Positions 6,779 to 13,337 of a stretch of DNA of 31,601 nucleotides are shown one piece after another. The position numbers and the translations under genes were made by a program. Origin of the DNA: a virus; the IMG/VR virus record IMGVR_UViG_3300008416_000002, positions 1 to 31,601 of that record; one strand, written 5' to 3'. The stretch's first letter is position 1, and each line of letters begins with the position of its first letter. Below the pieces are notes generated by a model. It was not told where the DNA came from. It searched no databases and saw nothing but the letters and a program-made list of their open reading frames with translations.

Positions 6779-7041
6779 GCGATTGCCTCCCTGGCTTTGG
6801 CGATCCACTTCCTGGCCGCCTTGGTTGATCCTTTGCGCCTGGCGATGCCGCCGAATGTCGGCAGTCCCTTCTTCAAGGTCATCGCAGGCTTCATGAATTG
6901 GTCTTCATCCAGGGGCAGGGTCTTGTGAACCATGCCTCGCTTCCCATGGAAGAAGACAACATGCAATCTCCTGGAGGTCGGCACGACCAGAGCCGTGATG
7001 ACTCCCTCCAGGGTGTGGTAGTAGACGATTGATGCTTCCAT
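6775..7041 (-). CDS. Unknown basic protein, first gene of the nine-gene early operon
   Basis: This is the promoter-proximal gene. ATG 7041 (MEASIVYYHTL) is preferred because TGGAG lies 7 nt upstream; the upstream in-frame TTG is within the ribosome site. The 88-aa product has a beta-rich first half (VITALVVPTSRRLHVVFFHG) and a basic C-terminal helix (STKAARKWIAKAREAIA). The Lys/Arg-rich tail after GGIARRKG suggests nucleic-acid or acidic-partner binding. Function is unknown. Confidence 0.72.
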   Translation of the reverse strand: MEASIVYYHTLEGVITALVVPTSRRLHVVFFHGKRGMVHKTLPLDEDQFMKPAMTLKKGLPTFGGIARRKGSTKAARKWIAKAREAIA

Positions 7042-7053
7042 ATTCAACTCCAA

Positions 7054-7101
7054 TTACTGTACCCGAATGACCATTATACAGGAATGACAACCAAATGACA
7101 T
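7054..7101 (-). promoter_or_regulatory. Leftward promoter of the nine-gene early operon
   Basis: Read leftward: ATGTCA (7101-7096), 17 bp, a perfect TATAAT (7078-7073), 8 bp, then CGGGTACAGTAA (7065-7054). The -10 is the best in the window, and the downstream element matches the recT promoter copy in the same register. The first ATG (7041) follows within 15 nt of the element. Confidence 0.7.
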
Positions 7102-7200
7102 CTCGACAAAATCCAAAAACGGCAAAGTGCAGGCTGTAGCCCTTTGGTGGCGTCACCGGCATGCCGTGAAACTTTTTTTTCGAGATGATTTTGGCCGCGC
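7102..7200. other. Non-coding spacer with near-palindrome and T8 run
   Basis: No convincing ORF is present. A near-palindrome TCACCGGCATGCCGTGA (7153-7169) is followed 3 nt later by eight T on the plus strand (7173-7180), resembling a weak rightward terminator. The stem has a bulge and almost no loop, so it may instead be a protein-binding palindrome. Together with the adjacent leftward terminator it would insulate the two early units. Confidence 0.3.
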
Positions 7201-7226
7201 AAAAAAAAGGGCCCCGAAGGGCCCTT
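7201..7226 (-). terminator. Leftward rho-independent terminator after the DUF932 gene
   Basis: On the minus strand, AAGGGCCC-TTCG-GGGCCCTT forms an 8-bp stem capped by a UUCG tetraloop and is followed by an uninterrupted U8 tract. It lies 22 bp beyond the DUF932 stop codon and closes the middle early unit. Confidence 0.92.
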
Positions 7227-7248
7227 CCTGGTGCGGGTACACCTGGAG

Positions 7249-8376
7249 TCAGGCGGCAATCCTCTCCGCCTGGATGAACCTGTTCCATTGAAGCTGGTTC
7301 AGGTCGATGACGTTGGCACCGACATTTTCCAGTTCGCAGGCTCGCTCATACGTGGTCTCGTCCTTGTTCGCAACGGAGGTGATGGCAGATGCCAAGCCCC
7401 ATTGTGAGTAGTCACGATCCTCGATGAACGTGGTGAGGATGGATTCTTTCTCATCCTCGCGCAGATCCAGCTCCTTCACGGCGAAGTCAACAGCACCGAC
7501 AGGTGACTTAACGTCACCAGTTTCTGTGGTGGCACGAAGACGTTCGACCATCTGCTGAGAGAACTCAGGCTTGGACATCGCATCCATGACATCACCGACC
7601 TGGCTGATGATTGCCTTGTCTTCCAGCTCACGAGATTTCTCCGAGATCACCTCGAAGTCCACACCTTCGATCAAGCGTCCACCGAGATGGGTGCGCTTGA
7701 ATGTGAATGCTTCGATCTTGCCGAAGACGCAACCATTGAGGCAGTAACCATCGTAGAGGAACCCTTCAATTTCCAGGGTGCCGCAACCTGTCTCAGAGTT
7801 GCCCATGCGGAATCCAGGACGGATGATCCTGGGTGAGCCATCCTTCGTGCGAGAAGTGACTTCGTGCGCCAGCTCGTCGCCAGTGAACAGCACTTTCAAG
7901 TGCATGTGATTCTCACCGACATTGGAGCTGAGCAGTTTAGACTCGAAGTCGCCTTTGACGATTGCGGGAAGCGTCTGCTCCAGGACATCGTTGTTGTCCA
8001 GGCGCAGGTAGCGATCCGACAGGAAGGCGCGGAGTTTGCCATCCAGGACACGGAACAGGCGAGCTGCCGGTTCCCGCTCGAACAGAGCGTTTACCTGGTG
8101 GATGACGAGATCACGGTGATCCTGGAGCAGCCGCATGTAGTAGCGACTGGGGATCTGAAGACGAGCTGCGATCTGCTTGTGTGCGTGGTCCGATATTGCG
8201 AAACGCTCAAGCTCAGCAGCACCATCCGCAAGTAGCACAACGGCAACTTTGCCAGGACATTCGTCAGCTTCGACCATGCGTACATTGTCTTTGGTCGAGG
8301 TCGTGAAGTCTCTCTTGACAGAGTTTTGCCGCTGGACTTCCGTGAGTAATGCTTCAAGTGACATTCCAGCTTTCAT
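7249..8376 (-). CDS. DUF932-domain protein
   Basis: The 375-aa protein matches the DUF932 phage/plasmid family in length and landmarks: RFAISDHAHKQIAARLQIP near residues 76-94, FRVLDGKLRAFLSDRYLRLDN (first 20 are diagnostic) in the middle, and RPGFRMGNSETGCGTLEI, then the second-half helical domain. The biochemical role of the family is not settled; members are common on conjugative plasmids and phages. ATG 8376 follows a perfect AGGAGG. It is cotranscribed with the upstream 154-aa gene across a 76-bp gap holding two small hairpins, and ends at a strong terminator. Confidence 0.85.
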   Translation of the reverse strand: MKAGMSLEALLTEVQRQNSVKRDFTTSTKDNVRMVEADECPGKVAVVLLADGAAELERFAISDHAHKQIAARLQIPSRYYMRLLQDHRDLVIHQVNALFEREPAARLFRVLDGKLRAFLSDRYLRLDNNDVLEQTLPAIVKGDFESKLLSSNVGENHMHLKVLFTGDELAHEVTSRTKDGSPRIIRPGFRMGNSETGCGTLEIEGFLYDGYCLNGCVFGKIEAFTFKRTHLGGRLIEGVDFEVISEKSRELEDKAIISQVGDVMDAMSKPEFSQQMVERLRATTETGDVKSPVGAVDFAVKELDLREDEKESILTTFIEDRDYSQWGLASAITSVANKDETTYERACELENVGANVIDLNQLQWNRFIQAERIAA

Positions 8377-8452
8377 AATTCAATCCTCCTATGGATTGAC
8401 CAGTGCGGTATTGCACTCAGAGGGGCTTGACCCGCAAGCCCTACTGGCTGCA

Positions 8453-8917
8453 TTACTGTGATGCGACGTAAGTGAATCCACCAACGGTGGTCTGGTTGCG
8501 CCAGGCACCTGTGATGCCAGCATTCGGCATCTCGTACTCGATGCGGCACCTGGTTGGCGTGAGCCTGGTGACCCAGCATTCGCGCATTGCCTGGTTGATG
8601 AACTGATCGAAAACATTGTCGCCTTCGTCAGTGCGATTGCCTTTCAGGAAAACGCTGATGACGCGAGCGACCTTTTTGGCCGGCACGTTATAGATCGTGT
8701 CGCCATCTTTGCGAAGGTCTACCTTGCTGTCGGAGAATGTCAGAGTGAAGTAGCCAGGTCGTGGAAACGGGAGGCTTCCCTTCCTGCTGTTGGTGTAATG
8801 ACCGACTCTGAGTGCGACGATGCGACCACAATTATGGCCGATCGCGATGTGATTTGTGACATGAACCGGCCCACCTGGGCTGACTGCTGCCATTGCTGCT
8901 GCGATGTTGTGGAACAT
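8453..8917 (-). CDS. Unknown protein upstream of the DUF932 gene (154 aa)
   Basis: ATG 8917 is chosen because CGGAG precedes it and the longer frame to 8962 would extend into the promoter. The N-terminus (MFHNIAAAMAAVSPGGPVHV) is weakly hydrophobic but not a clear signal peptide. The remainder looks beta-rich (PGYFTLTFSDSKVDL, DTIYNVPAKKVARVISVFLK), with a C-terminal segment containing two Cys. No family is recognised. It shares a promoter with the DUF932 gene, implying linked early expression. Confidence 0.75.
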   Translation of the reverse strand: MFHNIAAAMAAVSPGGPVHVTNHIAIGHNCGRIVALRVGHYTNSRKGSLPFPRPGYFTLTFSDSKVDLRKDGDTIYNVPAKKVARVISVFLKGNRTDEGDNVFDQFINQAMRECWVTRLTPTRCRIEYEMPNAGITGAWRNQTTVGGFTYVASQ

Positions 8918-8932
8918 ATTTGACTCCGTTGT

Positions 8933-8979
8933 TGACTGTACCCAGGACCGATTAGGCCACAATGACCGCAGGATTGCAA
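8933..8979 (-). promoter_or_regulatory. Leftward promoter of the DUF932 unit
   Basis: Read leftward: TTGCAA (8979-8974), 17 bp, CCTAAT (8956-8951), 7 bp, then TGGGTACAGTCA (8944-8933). Flanking bases around TTGCAA (TTGCAATC, then TG, then GTCA) are also shared with the recT and 9350 promoters. It lies just downstream of the terminator of the preceding unit. Confidence 0.68.
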
Positions 8980-8995
8980 GGATCTATTTGACAAT

Positions 8996-9018
8996 AAAAA
9001 AAAGGGCCCGAAGGCCCT
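8996..9018 (-). terminator. Leftward rho-independent terminator of the 9038-9329 unit
   Basis: On the minus strand, AGGGCC-TTCG-GGCCCT forms a 6-bp stem with a UUCG loop followed by U8. It sits 20 bp past the stop at 9038 and directly upstream of the next leftward promoter. Confidence 0.88.
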
Positions 9019-9037
9019 CTAGTCGGAGGTGCGCTAT

Positions 9038-9187
9038 TTAGTAGCGCAAAAACCTGATGATTTTGCCGTTCCGGAAGATTCGCACACTGCGCTTTAGATC
9101 AACGCATGCCTGCTTGCCGGCGACGATGGCAACCCAGAGATGTGGGTATTGCTGTCCCTCACCATCGATCGTGAACATCGTCTTCAT
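9038..9187 (-). CDS. Small basic protein (49 aa)
   Basis: ATG 9187 lies inside the end of the upstream 56-aa gene; a longer frame to 9289 exists but is mostly antisense-like sequence within that gene. The product starts MKTMFTIDGEGQQYPHLWVA and ends RIFRNGKIIRFLRY, with one Cys (AGKQACVDLK). It is strongly basic at the C-terminus. The ribosome site is weak (GAG tracts), so translation probably depends on coupling. Function is unknown. Confidence 0.55.
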   Translation of the reverse strand: MKTMFTIDGEGQQYPHLWVAIVAGKQACVDLKRSVRIFRNGKIIRFLRY

Positions 9188-9329
9188 TCTCTGAGTCTCT
9201 TGCAATTCCAAGGTTTCCCTTGATCTCAGCGATTGTATTTCTGATTCCTCCACGACGAGCGATAACATACGCTGAGCCGGCGAGGTCAACTGCGACGTAG
9301 ATCACAGCTACTGCACAAAAGATTTCCAT
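9159..9329 (-). CDS. Small membrane protein (56 aa)
   Basis: An ATG at 9329 follows AAGGAG and opens MEIFCAVAVIYVAVDLAGSA, a single hydrophobic span, then YVIARRGGIRN, giving a basic cytoplasmic boundary, and a short hydrophilic tail ending DSENEDDVHDRW. Topology is likely N-out/C-in. It is the first gene after the promoter at 9345-9392 and overlaps the following small gene by 29 nt. Tiny early membrane proteins in phages often affect superinfection or host envelope, but no assignment is possible. Confidence 0.6.
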   Translation of the reverse strand: MEIFCAVAVIYVAVDLAGSAYVIARRGGIRNTIAEIKGNLGIARDSENEDDVHDRW

Positions 9330-9339
9330 TTCTTGCTCC

Positions 9340-9368
9340 TTGACTAACTGTACCCAAGCTCAGACAAT
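9340..9368 (+). promoter_or_regulatory. Candidate rightward promoter of the terminase-side operon
   Basis: TTGACT (9340-9345), exactly 17 bp, GACAAT (9363-9368). Five of six -35 and four of six -10 positions match sigma-70 consensus. Its spacer contains the conserved element of the leftward promoter. Transcription would start near 9375, just before the first rightward ORF. Confidence 0.5.
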
Positions 9369-9392
9369 ACACATCTGACTACATGATTGCAA
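9345..9392 (-). promoter_or_regulatory. Leftward early promoter, overlapping the rightward late-side promoter
   Basis: Read leftward: TTGCAA (9392-9387), 17 bp, TATTGT (9369-9364), 8 bp, then TGGGTACAGTTA (9356-9345). It is the best conserved of the family after 8979-8933. Its -10 box occupies the same bases as the -10 of a divergent rightward promoter, so the two should exclude each other. Confidence 0.68.
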
Positions 9393-9613
9393 GGACCAAG
9401 TTCATTAAAGTAATCAGAGGCATTGTGATTGCAGACGCAATGTCATTCAGAGTTGCAACTGAGGAGTTCCGGAAGCGCGACTTCGGGCTAACCAGGCTGG
9501 ATACAGCCAGGAAACTCCTCGACGAATCTGTAGGGCTAAAAGTGGAGGGCATGGCGACCATGCAGGTGATCCCCTTGGGTGATGTTTGTGAGGTCCGATT
9601 GCGTTCGGAATGA
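9383..9613 (+). CDS. Possible small protein preceding the small terminase
   Basis: The frame encodes up to 76 aa. The ATG at 9383 lies within the leftward promoter and has no ribosome site, so translation may begin at an internal GTG (9425, behind AGAGG) or ATG (9440). The coding-like part contains FRVATEEFRKRDFGLTRL and VEGMATMQVIPLGD. No family is recognised. Its stop overlaps the ATG of the next small ORF (ATGA), which supports expression. The opposite-strand frame here is Ser/Pro/Met-rich and looks like a shadow. Confidence 0.45.
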   Translation: MIARTKFIKVIRGIVIADAMSFRVATEEFRKRDFGLTRLDTARKLLDESVGLKVEGMATMQVIPLGDVCEVRLRSE

Positions 9614-9777
9614 GACAGGTGAAAGTGAACCGACCATGCAGGTATCATAAGCGCCATCCGACACATCCTCGGTGGGCTGGTTGCGGCTGCCGGGAAACAA
9701 TGGAGCATGTGCGTGAGCGCCACAGCAGAAGCTATTCAGATCGAGCCCCGAAATACCAAGGGTTGGCCGCGAACTAA
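9610..9777 (+). CDS. Possible tiny Cys/His protein overlapping terminase small subunit
   Basis: An ATG at 9610 overlaps the preceding stop (ATGA) and opens a 55-aa frame, MRQVKVNRPCRYHKRHPTHP, then WAGCGC. Cys10, His13, Cys25 and Cys27 could form a small zinc knuckle. The second half runs 65 nt into the terminase gene in another frame, which lowers confidence; it may be functional only in its first half, or not at all. Confidence 0.3.
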   Translation: MRQVKVNRPCRYHKRHPTHPRWAGCGCRETMEHVRERHSRSYSDRAPKYQGLAAN

Positions 9778-10396
9778 ACAACAACTCGACTTCGCAATCC
9801 TGGTCATTCAGCAGGGAATGAAGCCCTACCCTGCTGCGATCAAGGCTGGCTATTCCAAAAAGACTGCGAACGTCTCATCTCACAAGCTGGCGAAGCAACT
9901 GCGTCCGTTCTTTGCTTTTCTCCAGGAGAAGAAGAACGAGGTTGCGGCGAATCACTACGATGCGACGACCGGCAGGATCTTGCACGAGATGTCAGCGATT
10001 GGCCTTCAGAATGTGAAGGACTACATTCGCATTGTTAAAGTGGACAAGATACCGCAGCTCATCGGTAAGCCGTTGACTGAGCTGACTGATCCGCAGGCCC
10101 TGGCTGTGGAGTCCTGGGAGAAGGAGCCGATCAAGACGGACGATGGTCCGGACTTCGATTACAAGTATGTGCTGCACGATAAAGCGTCAGCTTTAGTTAA
10201 TTTGGGCAAGCATCTTGGGATGTTTTCTGAGAAACTTATGCTTGATCTGAACATGCGTCAGAGTCAGGCAAGGGCCCTGGATTTCAGTGCCATGCCACAG
10301 GACGAATTGGAAGCTGTCATTAAGACACTGGAGGGAATACAGGAGAAGGCCGCCAAAGCGAGAGCCATTGAGGGAGAGTTTCAACAGGTTGATTGA
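9713..10396 (+). CDS. Terminase small subunit
   Basis: The small subunit recognises the packaging site and stimulates the large subunit. The 227-aa product carries the small-terminase DNA-binding signature: GMKPYPAAIKAGYSKKTANV near residues 35-54, followed by SHKLAKQL and a long helical oligomerisation region (VAANHYDATTGRILHEM), then HDKASALVNLGKHLGMF. GTG 9713 has GGAG at an ideal 7-nt distance; the ATG at 9707 sits only 1 nt from it. The C-terminus is Lys/Glu-rich. Unusually, the large subunit gene is almost 10 kb away. Confidence 0.82.
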   Translation: MSATAEAIQIEPRNTKGWPRTKQQLDFAILVIQQGMKPYPAAIKAGYSKKTANVSSHKLAKQLRPFFAFLQEKKNEVAANHYDATTGRILHEMSAIGLQNVKDYIRIVKVDKIPQLIGKPLTELTDPQALAVESWEKEPIKTDDGPDFDYKYVLHDKASALVNLGKHLGMFSEKLMLDLNMRQSQARALDFSAMPQDELEAVIKTLEGIQEKAAKARAIEGEFQQVD

Positions 10397-10415
10397 ATAT
10401 CTGGAGGGCATCGTC

Positions 10416-10517
10416 ATGAAAACATTCCGGACCCTGGTGATCATTATTATTGTGATCGCTTTACTGTACTACCTCGGAACGGGATTTCTGATGGCTATTC
10501 AAGGAGGACATCCATGA
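10416..10517 (+). CDS. Tiny single-span membrane protein (33 aa)
   Basis: After GGAGGG, ATG 10416 opens MKTFRTLVIIIIVIALLYYL followed by GTGFLMAIQGGHP. A basic N-terminus precedes a single 16-residue hydrophobic span. The stop overlaps the start of the next secreted protein by ATGA. Possible roles include a holin-like or anti-holin peptide; nothing distinguishes these. Confidence 0.6.
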   Translation: MKTFRTLVIIIIVIALLYYLGTGFLMAIQGGHP

Positions 10518-11176
10518 AAACTGTACTGTTGATTGGAGCTTTGTTATTTGCAGGGATGGCATTCGCGACTGGTGACGACGACGACAGCGATCGTACTGAC
10601 AGTCAAGGCCAGGATCAAAGTCAGCACCAGGATCAATACCAGGTCCAGGAGCAAATAGTCACTGTCGAAAGCGCAGCCGCTGGTGGTCAGGCAATTAACG
10701 AAGGCAATGATCAGAGCGTCGAGTTTAATTCGGTAAGCGAAGCTCGCGCTCCTGACATTCTCATGGTGCCGAACAACAACACTGAGAAGTGTCTGCGAAT
10801 CTTCGGACTTGCCTTTAGCACCCAGGATGGTGGAGGAGGTATCGGTTTTCCCTGGCGATCTGCTGCATGCGATTTCGAGCAGGCTGCTGACGACGCCTTT
10901 GCTGCTGGCGAACGAGATCTCGGATGGTTCTGGAAATGCCAGAGCAAGAATCTCTACAAGCCATTCCGATCGAAAGGCGAGAGTAAAGAGTCTGCCATGA
11001 TCGATTGCCAGAGCAGAATGATGCGAGGTGTCAGTCAAACTCAGATGATTGCCAGGCTAAGAGATGATCTCGTCGAAATGAATACGCTACGAGAACGAGA
11101 GCTGGAACAATATCGACAGTCACGCAGACGATGTGAAGATCTGACTGCTAAGCTGGAGGAGAACTGCACTAAATAG
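10514..11176 (+). CDS. Secreted Gln-rich protein with C-terminal coiled coil
   Basis: The 220-aa product has a clear Sec signal peptide, MKTVLLIGALLFAGMAFA, with cleavage expected before TGDDDD. A Gln/Asp-rich tract (DSQGQDQSQHQDQYQVQEQ) follows, then a globular part with paired cysteines (EKCLRIFGLAF, SAACDFEQAA, KCQSKN, IDCQSR) suitable for periplasmic disulfides, and a C-terminal helix rich in Arg/Glu (LREREL, SRRRCEDLTAKLEENC). It is not a recognised spanin: no lipobox and no N-terminal anchor. A role in the host periplasm or as a virion protein is possible. Confidence 0.72.
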   Translation: MKTVLLIGALLFAGMAFATGDDDDSDRTDSQGQDQSQHQDQYQVQEQIVTVESAAAGGQAINEGNDQSVEFNSVSEARAPDILMVPNNNTEKCLRIFGLAFSTQDGGGGIGFPWRSAACDFEQAADDAFAAGERDLGWFWKCQSKNLYKPFRSKGESKESAMIDCQSRMMRGVSQTQMIARLRDDLVEMNTLRERELEQYRQSRRRCEDLTAKLEENCTK

Positions 11177-11185
11177 GAGGTCGCA

Positions 11186-11548
11186 ATGAACAGGAAGTCA
11201 CAATGGGTAACGATAGTATTTTCAACCTGGTTCACCTGGTTGATCTATACCTCGAACACGTTAGCCGGCACGGAAGCGCAAGTCGATCTCGTTGTCTGGA
11301 TAACCTGGGGCTTATTTGCAATCTCCTTATATTCGTATCGACTGGACGATGACTTGCTGGTGAAGCTCCAGCACAAAAGCCACTGGATCAAAGCAGGCTC
11401 CGATTGCAATGTGGTTGCCCAGGTTTTCTTGTTAGTGATCACTGGTCACTGGTGGCTCGCGTTCTTGCGTGGCATCTCGGAAACGATTGTCAGATTTCAG
11501 ATTGACAAAGCGGTTGGATGGCAAGGAATTGGATTCAAGAGGAGATAA
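11186..11548 (+). CDS. Three-span membrane protein, holin candidate
   Basis: The 120-aa protein has three hydrophobic segments: about 7-28 (WVTIVFSTWFTWLIY), 32-51 (QVDLVVWITWGLFAISLYSY) and 75-96 (VVAQVFLLVITGHWWLAFL), with a charged loop and a basic C-terminus KRR. Size and three-span topology fit class I holins, but holin families are too diverse for assignment without an adjacent endolysin, and none is found in this window. A superinfection-exclusion membrane protein is an alternative. The ATG follows AGGAGG. Confidence 0.65.
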   Translation: MNRKSQWVTIVFSTWFTWLIYTSNTLAGTEAQVDLVVWITWGLFAISLYSYRLDDDLLVKLQHKSHWIKAGSDCNVVAQVFLLVITGHWWLAFLRGISETIVRFQIDKAVGWQGIGFKRR

Positions 11549-11851
11549 ATGATGGGACTGAGAATTGATTGCGGTGATGTAGAACTGTCATGCAACATCA
11601 CGTTCGGCATGAATTACAAAACTGTGCCAGAAGGTGAAGCTGCCGAAGAAGTATTGAAGCAAAGGGAATTGGTTAGGGATATTAAGCCTAACCTTGAGAA
11701 AACGGTATTGATGCAGATCGCTGATCACATTGGTTACGACCAGGAGACGATTGAAGCGAAGATCAAAGCCAGGGACGAAACGAATGCTGCTAATCGTGAG
11801 GCTGAAGAAAAAGGCAGCGCAGAAATGCGAGCGAGACGCGAGGGTAGATGA
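11549..11851 (+). CDS. Unknown small acidic/charged protein (100 aa)
   Basis: Not recognised. The ATG directly follows the previous stop and has AGAGGAG upstream (a second ATG at 11552 is equally possible). A short beta-rich N-terminus (MGLRIDCGDVELSCNITFGM) is followed by helices (AEEVLKQRELVRDI, LMQIADHIGYDQETIEAKI) and a very charged C-terminal helix (EAEEKGSAEMRARREGR). The stop overlaps the next gene by ATGA. Confidence 0.65.
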   Translation: MMGLRIDCGDVELSCNITFGMNYKTVPEGEAAEEVLKQRELVRDIKPNLEKTVLMQIADHIGYDQETIEAKIKARDETNAANREAEEKGSAEMRARREGR

Positions 11852-12078
11852 ACATCTGGTTCGGTGAACACGCAGGAAAAGAAATTTCAGAGCTGCCGGA
11901 TGGTTACCTGGCATGGTTGACAGAGAAAGCATCGTCGCCGGCAATGCCTGAGCAATTTAATGAAGATCAAAGGAGAAAAGTTAAGGAGCGATGGAAGGAC
12001 TTGATGAGCGAAGTAGAGGATGTAATCTGTGAAAGACAAAATGAAGACGAACGGGGTTGGCTCAATTATTTTACCTGA
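11848..12078 (+). CDS. DUF3820-like small protein
   Basis: The N-terminus IWFGEHAGKEISELPDGYLA, followed by WL, matches the pattern of DUF3820-type domains (FGKxxGKxxxxxPxxYLxWL), also found appended to exonuclease-like proteins and alone in phages. The rest of the 76-aa protein is a charged helical tail (QRRKVKERWKDLMSEVEDVI). The family has no settled function; it is plausibly nucleic-acid associated. It overlaps the upstream gene by 4 nt and the downstream gene by 50 nt. Confidence 0.65.
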   Translation: MNIWFGEHAGKEISELPDGYLAWLTEKASSPAMPEQFNEDQRRKVKERWKDLMSEVEDVICERQNEDERGWLNYFT

Positions 12079-12406
12079 CCGGGACGGTGTGGCCGACCTG
12101 GACATTCGTCGTGTGCAAAAAGAAATGACGAAAGATACAGAGCCACTTGAGATGCACGGTCACATGCCGGCGAAGTTGATCCCTAAAGTTGTCAAGGAAT
12201 TGGAAAGGATCATCGGTGAAGTTAAGCGCGGCGAAATATCGTCCGTGTGCCTGATTTCTATCATCCCTAAAAGTGAATTTGAGGATGCTGGTAGTTGTTT
12301 CATCGGCGGAGTAAACGATCAGATGGAGAAGATACACGAGCTATTTCATCTGTCGCTGATGGAACGTATGGAAATTGAAGGGACACCTCCTGATGAAGCT
12401 GGTTAA
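12029..12406 (+). CDS. Unknown conserved-looking phage protein (125 aa)
   Basis: Not recognised. GTG 12029 has GAGG about 9 nt upstream; an internal ATG at 12041 is an alternative with less overlap. The protein has helices (KLIPKVVKELERIIGEVKRG), then a beta pair (SSVCLISIIPKSEFEDAGSC) and a second helix (QMEKIHELFHLSLMERM), a small alpha/beta domain. No catalytic motif is clear. Confidence 0.6.
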   Translation: MKDKMKTNGVGSIILPDRDGVADLDIRRVQKEMTKDTEPLEMHGHMPAKLIPKVVKELERIIGEVKRGEISSVCLISIIPKSEFEDAGSCFIGGVNDQMEKIHELFHLSLMERMEIEGTPPDEAG

Positions 12407-12695
12407 GCTGGAGTTCTCGGTTGGTCTGCTGGAAGCTATTCTTTCAGCCAAAAATAATGAGTACGTCTACACGGATTGTCCTGATGATGTGCGAGTGGTC
12501 CAAGTCATCCAGGAGACCGAAGACCAGGCGAACCATCGGCTGACCCTGGTGCTAACCAGCGTCGAGGCTGACTGGCCAGATGCTTATGATGGGAAATTAG
12601 GAGTCGTGCCCATCGATGAGATACCCATGATCGAGCCTTTCCAGTACACTGTCATCGATCCAGACGAGGATAAGCCGCCGCACAACGAGGACTGA
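12393..12695 (+). CDS. Unknown small protein (100 aa)
   Basis: ATG 12393 (MKLVKLEFSVGLLEAIL) is preferred over the upstream in-frame TTG, with AAGGGA upstream; it overlaps the previous gene by 14 nt. The product alternates strands and turns (DDVRVVQVIQETED, HRLTLVLTSVEADW, PMIEPFQYTVIDPDEDK) and ends in an acidic Pro-containing tail. It is cytosolic, with unknown function. Confidence 0.65.
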   Translation: MKLVKLEFSVGLLEAILSAKNNEYVYTDCPDDVRVVQVIQETEDQANHRLTLVLTSVEADWPDAYDGKLGVVPIDEIPMIEPFQYTVIDPDEDKPPHNED

Positions 12696-12705
12696 GGAGA
12701 GCATC

Positions 12706-12900
12706 ATGCCTTACAAGAACGCTGGAGACGTAAGAGGAAAGGGCTACCAAGAGCCTGCGGTTGAGAATCCTCCGTATGAGCCATGCACCGACATGACGAC
12801 GCCTGAGAAAGATCCTGGTCGCACCCTGAAGGGAAAGCGACTCAGTGGATCGCATCCGGCACCGTCGCAGAAGGTTCGCGATTTCCCTTCGCAAAAGTGA
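12706..12900 (+). CDS. Small Pro/Lys-rich disordered protein (64 aa)
   Basis: Preceded by GAGGAG, the ATG opens a 64-aa protein with little predicted structure: Pro, Lys, Gly and Ser dominate (NPPYEPCTDMTTPEKD, KGKRLSGSHPAPSQK). It resembles short basic head-associated proteins found next to terminase and portal genes, several of which occur later in this window (19437, 27226, 27396), but function is not known. Confidence 0.6.
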   Translation: MPYKNAGDVRGKGYQEPAVENPPYEPCTDMTTPEKDPGRTLKGKRLSGSHPAPSQKVRDFPSQK

Positions 12901-12908
12901 GGTGAGCC

Positions 12909-13334
12909 ATGGCAAGTAGACAGAACAAAGAGGCTCGCGAGGAGATCCCAACATACGGGACACCGATGGGTCCTCCACCGACACCAACACCAGAGCGTGA
13001 ACAAGAGCGGCAAGAAAAACTGGCAACTAAGCCGACCGCTGCTGAACGTCGAAGACGAATAAAGCAGCACGAGGAGAAAGCCAGGGAAGAATCGGAAAAG
13101 CTCGAACAGGAAGCAGAGTCACGAAAGACTGAAGCCCCAGGTCCAGTACCTTACGAATCAGTTCGACCTGGTGGAGGAACGCCGGCAGAGATTCTTGAGG
13201 AACGAGAGGAAGATGTCCAGACTGCGCTCGAACGAGCGCAAGGTATTGAGCGAGAGCCTGAACCAGGTCGCCAACCAACGACGACAGTGGCTCCGTCAAT
13301 ACCACCAATAAAACGGGACAGACCAAAGCAGTAG
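12909..13334 (+). CDS. Highly charged disordered/coiled-coil protein (141 aa)
   Basis: The product has Pro/Thr-rich ends (GTPMGPPPTPTPEREQ; TTTVAPSIPPIKRD) around a central Arg/Glu/Lys helix (AAERRRRIKQHEEKAREESE). Such composition suggests a flexible scaffold-like or internal-virion protein. No known domain is visible. RBS GGTGAG lies upstream. Low complexity makes distant homology hard to judge. Confidence 0.6.
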   Translation: MASRQNKEAREEIPTYGTPMGPPPTPTPEREQERQEKLATKPTAAERRRRIKQHEEKAREESEKLEQEAESRKTEAPGPVPYESVRPGGGTPAEILEEREEDVQTALERAQGIEREPEPGRQPTTTVAPSIPPIKRDRPKQ

Positions 13335-13337
13335 AAC

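Noticed and set aside
7153-7180. Rightward terminator within the early spacer
   Set aside because: The stem has a bulge and virtually no loop, and no rightward gene ends there; recorded only as a non-coding spacer feature.
7864-8235. 123-aa plus-strand frame within the DUF932 gene
   Set aside because: Antisense to a well supported family gene, with no ribosome site.
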